Positions 58,158-64,000 of a DNA stretch of 64,000 nt are shown here, piece by piece. The stretch is from Spirilliplanes yamanashiensis. GTDB taxonomy: Bacteria; Actinomycetota; Actinomycetes; Mycobacteriales; Micromonosporaceae. The position numbers and the translations under genes are program-made. Within the stretch, counting starts at the first letter, position 1. The number at the start of each line of letters is the position of its first letter. The stretch is taken from NCBI RefSeq assembly GCF_016863475.1, contig NZ_BOOY01000020.1, positions 81,176 through 145,175 on the forward strand. The letters are read 5' to 3'. The notes under the pieces were generated by a model, which did no database searches, had not been told where the DNA came from, and saw only the letters and a program-made list of their open reading frames with translations.

Positions 58158-59275
58158 GGCCGCTCCCAGAAGTCGGGCCCGATGGCCTCGCGGTAATCCG
58201 ACGATGCCACGAAGAAGCCTTCGTCGTCCACGGTGATGGGCAGCTGGGGAAGCCGCCGGCTGGCCGGGCCGAAGATGGGGCGGGCGTTGTCGGTGATCAA
58301 GAACTGCGACTGGTGGCACGGGCAGAGCAGACGGTTGGTCTGCTGCTCGTACAGGCTGGCGGGGCAGCCGGCGTGCGTGCAGATCTTCGAGTACGCGATG
58401 TAGTTGCCCCACATCGCGTCCTGGTTGTGCTCGTTCGGGTCGCCCGCGTTGGCCTGGCGGGCCGCCTCGGCGTCGGTGCTGCGCAGGTGGATGAGCAGGG
58501 TGGGCGAGTCGGCCCACTCGTTCGTCGCGCCGTGCGGGATGCCGGGGAACACGGTCATCTGGCCGCCGACGCTGACGTCGTCGGGCCGGATCGGCGTGCC
58601 GTCCTCGCGGGTGAGCCGCACCAGCTGCCCGTTGTTGAACGCCGGGTTGAAGCCCGTGCTGTACATCTCCGGGGTCTCGTTCTTGTGCGGGTTGCGGATC
58701 AGGCCACCGACCAGCGGGGCGGCCGCGACCAGGCCGAGCGGCGCGAGGCCGAGCGCGACGGCGCCCTTGAGCAGCGGCCGGCGCTGCACGCCCAGCTCGT
58801 CGACCGTGTAGACCATAGTCTGGCCGGTGATCTGCCGGTCCTCGTCGGTGGACATGGCCTCGTGCCGGTCCTGGATCGAGATCTCGTGCGGGAGCAGCTT
58901 CTTGGCCCACGCGAGGATCGCGAAACCGACGCACATCAGCGAGAAGCCGAGCGTGATGCCCAGCAGCGGGGTGAAGTAGTCGCTCAGCGTCCAGCCGAGC
59001 TCGAACTCCCACTCCCAGAAGATGTAGACGGCGAGGAACGCCATCGCCAGGGCGCCGGCGAGGATGAACAGCAGCGCGATGGCGCGCTCGATCCGCTTTT
59101 CCTGCTTGCTGCCCGGGTGCGGGAACTGCGACTCGTACGTGACGATCTCGATGTCGTCGCGGCGGGCGCCCTCGCGGACGATCTCGAAGCGGGTCAGGGT
59201 CGGGTCCGACAGGTCCACCGCGGGACGGTCGCCGTCCTGGGCGCCGTGGGCGCCGTGGTGCTTCACGTCGGTCAT
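58154..59275 (-). CDS. qcrA: Rieske iron-sulphur subunit of the bcc complex
   Basis: A 373-residue Rieske protein of the extended actinobacterial type: three N-terminal membrane helices (about residues 65-200), then the Rieske [2Fe-2S] domain with [14 protein letters not shown] and [10 protein letters not shown] (CxH...CxxH ligands). It accepts electrons from menaquinol and passes them to QcrC. ATG at 59275 overlaps the qcrC stop by four bases; translation of the three subunits is coupled. Confidence 0.95.
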   Translation of the reverse strand: MTDVKHHGAHGAQDGDRPAVDLSDPTLTRFEIVREGARRDDIEIVTYESQFPHPGSKQEKRIERAIALLFILAGALAMAFLAVYIFWEWEFELGWTLSDYFTPLLGITLGFSLMCVGFAILAWAKKLLPHEISIQDRHEAMSTDEDRQITGQTMVYTVDELGVQRRPLLKGAVALGLAPLGLVAAAPLVGGLIRNPHKNETPEMYSTGFNPAFNNGQLVRLTREDGTPIRPDDVSVGGQMTVFPGIPHGATNEWADSPTLLIHLRSTDAEAARQANAGDPNEHNQDAMWGNYIAYSKICTHAGCPASLYEQQTNRLLCPCHQSQFLITDNARPIFGPASRRLPQLPITVDDEGFFVASSDYREAIGPDFWERP

Positions 59276-60129
59276 GACTTCCCCGCAATCCAGAGCGCCG
59301 AGAACGTCAGGATCACGATGCCGACGAGGAAGATCGCGACACCCTCGGTGATCGGCCCGTACCGGCCCAGGTTGAACAGGCCGCCCGGGTCCTTGTCCTC
59401 CTGCAGCTGCAGGTTGATGTAGGTGATCAGGTCGCGCTTCTCGTCCGGCGTCAGCTGGTTGTCACCGAAGACCGGCATGTTCTGCGGACCGCTGAGCATC
59501 GCGGCGTAGATCTGCCGCGGGGTGGCGTCGTTCAGGCTGGGGGCGTACTTGCCGGAGGACAGCGCGCCGCCCGCGCCGCCGAAGCTGTGGCACGAGGTGC
59601 AGTTGATGCGGAACAGCTCGCCGCCGTGGGCCATCGCCTCGGGGTCGGCCTCCGGGTCCTTGACCAGCTCGCCCTCGGGGACGACCGGGCCGCCGCCGAG
59701 CTCCTGCACGTACTGCGCGAGCTGCTGGACCTGGGCGTCGTCGAACTGCGGCGGCTTCTCCTCGGCCTGGGCCTCCTGGCGGGCCATCGGCATGCGGCCG
59801 GTGCCGACCTGGAACTCCACCGAGGCGGCGCCGACGCCGATCAGGTTGGGGCCGCGGCCCTCGACACCCCGGCCGTCGCGGCCGTGGCAGCTGATGCAGC
59901 TGTTGTCGAACAGCGCCTTGCCCTCCTGGGCGGCGGCCGACAGTTGCCGGGTGTCCTCGGCGAAGGCGCCGGGCGCGAAGACGGTGTAGACGCCGCCGGC
60001 CAGGGTGAGCGCAGCCACCATGCGGACCGCCGAGCCGAGGCGCCGGCGAGCCCTGCTGGGGGCGCCACGCCGCCGGCCGAACAGCCGCTTCAGCGGGCCG
60101 CCCCGGCCGGCGGGGGTGTCGAATGTCAT
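59272..60129 (-). CDS. qcrC: Di-haem cytochrome c subunit of the bcc complex
   Basis: A 285-residue exported cytochrome with two CxxCH haem sites, CISCHGRDG and CTSCHSFGG. An N-terminal signal/membrane segment (about 30-55, [18 protein letters not shown]) precedes them, and a C-terminal membrane helix ([18 protein letters not shown]) anchors it. The two haems replace a soluble cytochrome c and hand electrons to aa3 oxidase. ATG at 60129 is the first gene of the coupled qcrCAB set. Confidence 0.95.
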   Translation of the reverse strand: MTFDTPAGRGGPLKRLFGRRRGAPSRARRRLGSAVRMVAALTLAGGVYTVFAPGAFAEDTRQLSAAAQEGKALFDNSCISCHGRDGRGVEGRGPNLIGVGAASVEFQVGTGRMPMARQEAQAEEKPPQFDDAQVQQLAQYVQELGGGPVVPEGELVKDPEADPEAMAHGGELFRINCTSCHSFGGAGGALSSGKYAPSLNDATPRQIYAAMLSGPQNMPVFGDNQLTPDEKRDLITYINLQLQEDKDPGGLFNLGRYGPITEGVAIFLVGIVILTFSALWIAGKS

Positions 60130-60202
60130 GACCTGAATCCTCTGGGTGGTGAAACGCTCGTGCTCTGGACGGGACAGCGGCGCGAGGTGTGACTGATCAG
60201 GA

Positions 60203-60802
60203 TCACTGAAGCCAGTAGATCATGGCGAACAGGGCGATCCAGACGACGTCGACGAAGTGCCAGTAGTAGGAGACGACGATCGCCGACGTGGCCTGCGCCG
60301 GGGTGAACCGGCCCATCGTCGTGCGGATCATGAAGATGATGAAGGCGATCAGGCCGCCCGTGACGTGCAGGCCGTGGAAGCCCGTCGTCAGGTAGAACAT
60401 CGACCCGTAGCCGTCGCTGTTGATCTTGATGCCCTCGTGGACCAGCTCGCGGTACTCGTTCGCCTGGCCGAGCACGAAGATCAGGCCCATCACGAAGGTG
60501 ATCGTGAACCACCGCCGCAGCGCGTGGACGTCGCCCTTCTCGGCGGCGAACACGCCGAGCTGGCAGGTGACCGAGGACAGCACCAGGATCACCGTGAACG
60601 TGGTCGCGTACGGGATGTTCAGCGCCTCGGTGTGCTTCTCCCACTGGCTGTAGTCCGCAGCACGGATGGAGAAGTACATCGCGAACAGCGCCGCGAAGAA
60701 CATGAGCTCACTGGAGAGCCACACGATGGTCCCCACGCTGACCATGTTCGGACGCGTCAGCGAGTGGATCCGGCTCGTGTCGATGGCAGGGGCCGCAGTC
60801 AC
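60203..60802 (-). CDS. ctaE: Cytochrome c oxidase subunit III
   Basis: A 199-residue subunit III of the aa3 oxidase with about five membrane helices. [33 protein letters not shown] QANEY block, [17 protein letters not shown] and [15 protein letters not shown] are conserved. It is the upstream gene of the ctaE-qcrCAB operon. GTG at 60802 is the start; AATAAT lies just upstream and may be its -10. It is divergent from the CtaG-like gene. Confidence 0.93.
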   Translation of the reverse strand: MTAAPAIDTSRIHSLTRPNMVSVGTIVWLSSELMFFAALFAMYFSIRAADYSQWEKHTEALNIPYATTFTVILVLSSVTCQLGVFAAEKGDVHALRRWFTITFVMGLIFVLGQANEYRELVHEGIKINSDGYGSMFYLTTGFHGLHVTGGLIAFIIFMIRTTMGRFTPAQATSAIVVSYYWHFVDVVWIALFAMIYWLQ

Positions 60803-60898
60803 GCCGTCATTATTGCCCCGCGATCACCTCTGCGTGTCGCGGGGGGCCTAATCCGGCACTGTGTCCTGGGCGGATGGGCGGCAACCGACGCATGGGCC

Positions 60899-60904
60899 TA
60901 GCCT
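60899..60904 (+). promoter_or_regulatory. Leaderless-type -10 of the CtaG-like gene
   Basis: TAGCCT followed by exactly seven bases and the GTG at 60912. Confidence 0.5.
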
Positions 60905-60911
60905 TCGGAGC

Positions 60912-61862
60912 GTGGAAACTGTTCTCGCCGACGGCGTGGCGCCCCCCTTCACCATCGCGCGGGTGGCGACCGAGGCCAGCCTGAACAGCTGGCTGGCGGT
61001 GCTGCTCCTGCTGGCCGGCGGGCTCTACCTGTACGGCGTCAACCGGCTGCGCCGCCGCGGCGATGCCTGGCCCGCCGCGCGCACCGCCGCGTTCCTCGCC
61101 GGCGGCCTCGGCGGCATCGCCGCGGTCACCCTCACCGGCCTCGGCGCGTACGACACCACCCTGGTCAGCGTGCACATGGTGCAGCACATGGTGCTGTCGA
61201 TGGTGGCGCCGATCTTCCTGGCGCTCGGCGCGCCCGTCACGCTGGCCCTGCGCACCCTGCCGCCGGCCTGGCGCAACCGGCTGCTCGCCGTGCTGCACAG
61301 CCGCGTGGCGCGGGTGGTGACGTTCCCGCTGTTCGCGTTCGGGCTGTTCGTCGCGAACCCGTTCGTCCTGTACTTCAGCGGGCTCTACGAGGTGACGCTC
61401 ACCAACAGCTTCGCGCACGAGCTCACCCACGCCCACTTCATCCTCACCGGGTGCCTGTTCTTCTGGCCGCTGATCGGCCTCGACCCGCTGCCCAACCGCT
61501 GGCCGTACCCCGGGCGCGCCCTGCTCATGGTGCTGTCCGTGCCGTTCCACACGGTGCTCGGGCTCACGATCATGCAGAGCACCACCCTGCTCGGCGGCGG
61601 CTACTACCCCAGCCTGGGCCTGGACTGGGCCGACCCGTTCACCGACCAGAAGACCGCCGGCGGCATCCTCTGGGCCGGCGGCGAGGTGGTCAGCGTCACC
61701 ATGCTGGGCGTCCTGGTCCTGCAGTGGATCCGCCAGCAGGAGCGCGAGGCCCGGCGCGTCGACCGCGCCCTCGACCGGGCCGAGGCCGAGGAGCGCCGCC
61801 GGGCCGCCCCACCAGCACAATCAGCGGGTACGGCGGAGCAGGCGCCCACGACCGGGGTGTGA
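60912..61862 (+). CDS. Cytochrome c oxidase assembly protein, CtaG-like
   Basis: A 316-residue membrane protein of the Caa3-CtaG family with about seven helices: SVHMVQHMVLSMVAPIFLAL, LFVANPFVLYFSGLYE and THAHFILTGCLFFWPLIGLD. The His pairs (HMVQH, HAHF) probably bind copper. It supports Cu(A)/oxidase assembly, which fits the divergent oxidase operon. GTG at 60912 follows TAGCCT by seven bases. The C-terminal 60 residues are charged and cytoplasmic. Confidence 0.85.
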   Translation: METVLADGVAPPFTIARVATEASLNSWLAVLLLLAGGLYLYGVNRLRRRGDAWPAARTAAFLAGGLGGIAAVTLTGLGAYDTTLVSVHMVQHMVLSMVAPIFLALGAPVTLALRTLPPAWRNRLLAVLHSRVARVVTFPLFAFGLFVANPFVLYFSGLYEVTLTNSFAHELTHAHFILTGCLFFWPLIGLDPLPNRWPYPGRALLMVLSVPFHTVLGLTIMQSTTLLGGGYYPSLGLDWADPFTDQKTAGGILWAGGEVVSVTMLGVLVLQWIRQQEREARRVDRALDRAEAEERRRAAPPAQSAGTAEQAPTTGV

Positions 61863-61938
61863 TCTTCGCCCGCTGTGATCTGGACGGCAGCGGCCCGGTA
61901 AAGTCCGGGGGCAGCGACGAGCGTGGGAGTGGCAGTCC

Positions 61939-62385
61939 ATGAGTGACGCACAGGCACCGCAGGCGGAGACCTTCACCGTCCTGCTCTACAGCGACGACCC
62001 CGCCGTGCGGGACCGCATCCGCATGGCCATCGGCCCGCGGCCGGCGGCCGACCTGCGCGTCGAGTTCGTCGACGCCGCCACCTGGGAGGACTGCCGCCGC
62101 CTCCTCGACGACTACGTCATCGACCTGATGGTGCTGGACGGCGAGGCCAGCCCGGCCGGCGGCCTCGGCATCGCCCGGCAGACCAAGGACGAGTACAAGG
62201 ACCCGCCGCCCACCTGCGTGGTCATCGCCCGCGCGGCGGACCGCTGGCTGGCCGCGTTCGCCCAGGTCGACGCCACGCTCACGCACCCGCTCGACCCGGT
62301 GACCACCGGCACGACGATCGCCGCCATGCTGCGCGGCCGTGCCGCCGGCGAGCCCGTCCAGGGCGCCATCGGCGCCGGCGCCTGA
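61939..62385 (+). CDS. Degenerate response-regulator receiver protein
   Basis: A 148-residue stand-alone receiver-like protein. [20 protein letters not shown] has the acidic pair and [17 protein letters not shown] keeps the phospho-acceptor-type Asp. The Thr/Ser switch position is Ala/Arg ([12 protein letters not shown]) and the conserved Lys is His (THPLDP). So it is probably not a classic phosphorylation switch. ATG at 61939 has GGGAGTGG upstream. It lies 37 bp before trpD and may be transcribed with it. No DNA-binding domain is present. Confidence 0.75.
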   Translation: MSDAQAPQAETFTVLLYSDDPAVRDRIRMAIGPRPAADLRVEFVDAATWEDCRRLLDDYVIDLMVLDGEASPAGGLGIARQTKDEYKDPPPTCVVIARAADRWLAAFAQVDATLTHPLDPVTTGTTIAAMLRGRAAGEPVQGAIGAGA

Positions 62386-62422
62386 CCGCCCCTCCCCCTC
62401 TCCACCCCTCGGGAGACCCAGC

Positions 62423-63481
62423 ATGGCCGCACCGTCCTGGCCTGCCCTGATCAGCGCGCTGCTGCGCGGCGCCGAGCTGTCCGGCGAGGACACCGCCTGG
62501 GCGATGGGCGAGATCATGGCCGGCAACGCCAGTGGCGCCCAGATCGCGGGCTTCATGATCGCGCTACGGGCCAAGGGCGAGTCCCCCGCCGAGCTGGCCG
62601 GGCTGGTCGAGGCGATGCTGGCCAACGCCACGCTCGTCCACCTGCCCGAGGAGACCCGCGCGGCCGCGGTCGACGTGGTCGGCACCGGCGGCGACGGCGC
62701 CCACACCGTCAACATCTCCACCATGGCGGCGCTGACCGTCGCCGCGGCCGGCGTCCCCGTCGTCAAGCACGGCAACCGCGCCGCGTCGTCGCTGTGCGGC
62801 ACCGCCGACCTGCTCGAACACTTCGGCATCCCGCTCGACCTGGGCCCGGCCGGCGTCGCCCGCACCGTCGCCGAGGCCGGCATGGGCTTCTGCTTCGCGG
62901 CCCGCTTCCACCCCGGCATGCGCCACGCCGGCGGCGCCCGCCGCGAACTCGGCGTCCCCACCGCCTTCAACGTCCTCGGCCCCCTCACCAACCCGGCCCG
63001 CCCCCGCTCCGGCGCCGTCGGCTGCTTCGACGCCCGGATGGCCCCCGTCATGGCCGAGGTCTTCGCCCGCCGCGGCGACTCCACGATCGTCATGCGCGGC
63101 GAGGACGGCCTCGACGAGTTCTCCACCACCGCCCCGACCCGCCTGTGGGTCGTCCAGGACGGCAAGGCCACCGAGACCGTCGTCGACGCCGCCGACCTGG
63201 GCGTCCCCCGCAGCGCGCCGGGCGACCTGCGCGGCGGCGACGCCACCTTCAACGGCGCGGCCGCCCGCCGCGTCTTCGCCGGCGAGCCGGGGGCGGCGCG
63301 GGACTCCGTGGTGCTTAACGCTGGGGCGGCGTTCGCTGCCCAGGCCGGGTTCCCCGGGGGCCTGGAGGCGTCTCTGCGGGCCGGTATCGCCCGGGCCTCC
63401 GACACCCTCGACTCCGGGGCTGTTCCGGCGTTCCTGGACCGCTGGGTGGCCTCCGCCACCGCTGCTCGGGCTGCTGAATAA
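62423..63481 (+). CDS. trpD: Anthranilate phosphoribosyltransferase
   Basis: A 352-residue TrpD. Family blocks: [40 protein letters not shown] (PRPP/metal loop), [29 protein letters not shown] and [13 protein letters not shown]. It transfers phosphoribose from PRPP to anthranilate in tryptophan synthesis. ATG at 62423 follows GGGAGA. It corresponds to Rv2192c, though here it is on the opposite strand to ctaE-qcrCAB as in M. tuberculosis. The long stem-loop copy 2 begins 23 bp after its stop. Confidence 0.94.
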   Translation: MAAPSWPALISALLRGAELSGEDTAWAMGEIMAGNASGAQIAGFMIALRAKGESPAELAGLVEAMLANATLVHLPEETRAAAVDVVGTGGDGAHTVNISTMAALTVAAAGVPVVKHGNRAASSLCGTADLLEHFGIPLDLGPAGVARTVAEAGMGFCFAARFHPGMRHAGGARRELGVPTAFNVLGPLTNPARPRSGAVGCFDARMAPVMAEVFARRGDSTIVMRGEDGLDEFSTTAPTRLWVVQDGKATETVVDAADLGVPRSAPGDLRGGDATFNGAAARRVFAGEPGAARDSVVLNAGAAFAAQAGFPGGLEASLRAGIARASDTLDSGAVPAFLDRWVASATAARAAE

Positions 63482-63503
63482 CCCTTCGTCCTTGCGGTCG
63501 GTC

Positions 63504-63575
63504 GGGTTCGGGGGTGGGGTGCCTCACTCCGGGCGGTCAGGCTTGATCCCTGTGAGTCACCCCACCCCCGAACCC
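63504..63575 (-). repeat. Long stem-loop element, copy 2 (24-bp stem, 24-nt loop)
   Basis: Arms 63504-63527 and 63552-63575 pair over 24 bp with one mismatch. The loop 63528-63551 is the exact reverse complement of 8620-8643 in copy 1. Stem bases differ from copy 1 at several places, mostly with both partners changed together. It lies 23 bp downstream of trpD. The inverted orientation relative to copy 1 shows that it is a dispersed element and not a local duplication. Confidence 0.85.
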
Positions 63576-64000
63576 TTGGTCCTCTCCCGCTGAGACCAAC
63601 TCACTGCCCGAAACCCACCGCGAGACCACCACCCACACCACAACGCGCCCTGCCGACACCCGCCAGGCCCCACGGCAACCCTGCTGGCCCTCACTGCCAT
63701 TGGCCCCGCCTTGAGCCCGCTCCTGCCACTTCCGGACTCCCGGGCCGCCCACGGACGCTCACTACCGCCGTTGACCGCCCTTGGCCCCCTCGGCCACCTC
63801 GGCCAGCCGCGGGCCCCGGACTGTGGAAGACCCGCTAGTCCAGCCATCCCGGCCATACGGGCCTCCCCGGTCACCTCGGTCACCCCCGAGCCCGACCGTT
63901 GCCGCTGAGCCCTCAGTCGCCAGGCTGGCCGCCCTGGTAAGCCACCGCTGCGCGATGACGAGTTCAGGGTCGAGCGCTGCGCTGGCTGCTGCCCGACCAT
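63576..64000. other. 425-bp stretch without a convincing gene
   Basis: Low-complexity Pro/Arg/Ser in all frames, weaker third-position G/C bias than the flanking genes, and no ribosome site. A minus-strand frame runs from the window end but overlaps the stem-loop and shows no family. It is probably intergenic, continuing beyond the window. Confidence 0.4.

Noticed and set aside
56532..59288. 918-residue frame starting upstream of qcrB
   Set aside because: The upstream part is the shadow of qcrA; qcrB starts at the ATG 58157 that overlaps the qcrA stop.
63557..64000. 147-residue minus-strand frame at the window end
   Set aside because: Low-complexity, overlaps the conserved stem-loop and has no ribosome site or family; the end is cut by the window.

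Overview
The window is very GC-rich (roughly three quarters G+C by eye). It is dense with genes, uses many GTG starts and 4-bp start/stop overlaps, and carries mycothiol-type, PASTA-kinase and PimB'-type genes, so it is chromosomal DNA of an actinomycete. The gene order follows the Mycobacterium tuberculosis stretch from Rv2172c to Rv2196: MetF-like, IdsA2-like, Rv2175c, PknL, AroG, Rv2179c, Rv2182c, Rv2185c, PimB', Rv2191, TrpD and CtaE-QcrCAB. The carotenoid glycoside genes resemble those reported for Salinispora, so a Micromonosporaceae member is the best guess; this is inference.

1-9.8 kb holds two carotenoid blocks. A translationally coupled operon encodes a CrtA-like oxygenase, a GNAT acetyltransferase, a CruF-like hydratase, a CruG-like glycosyltransferase and a CrtI/CrtD-like desaturase. 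After an HNH nuclease, a CDP-alcohol phosphatidyltransferase and divergent metF/crtE, a short operon encodes an Rv2175c-like regulator with the two halves of a heterodimeric lycopene cyclase (CrtYc, CrtYd). Phytoene synthase and the main phytoene desaturase are not in the window.

9.8-20.5 kb: a membrane protein, a PknL-like PASTA kinase, endonuclease IV, a large orphan hybrid histidine kinase, an aldo/keto reductase, threonine aldolase and class II DAHP synthase. 20.5-37 kb is more accessory: a secreted chitinase, glutathione peroxidase, DUF429, ProC, a phosphofructokinase with a PPi-type signature, a flavin-dependent stress-type protein, an Rv2179c-like RNase, a Crp regulator, MarR and TetR regulators each with clear operators, PlsC, OtsA, and a flavin monooxygenase/hydrolase operon.

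37-48.9 kb: EEP nuclease, glucokinase, SRPBCC protein, a NarL-type two-component pair, DUF4395, DUF427, a zinc-ribbon SDR, thioredoxin, PimB' and an M48 protease. 49-56.5 kb: a Cys-rich peptide, a NYN protein, a DEDDh-GIY-YIG fusion nuclease, a Rel-type (p)ppGpp enzyme, Nudix, nucleotidyltransferase and RAM-domain proteins. 56.5-64 kb: the qcrCAB-ctaE respiratory operon, a CtaG-like protein, a degenerate receiver and TrpD.

The most interesting non-coding signal is a pair of about 73-nt stem-loops (8594-8667 and 63504-63575). They share an identical 24-nt loop, while their 24-bp stems differ mostly by compensatory changes. A second window-wide pattern is TANNNT placed 6-7 nt before the start codon of many genes, the hallmark of leaderless transcripts. 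No CRISPR array, insertion sequence, rRNA or complete tRNA was seen.
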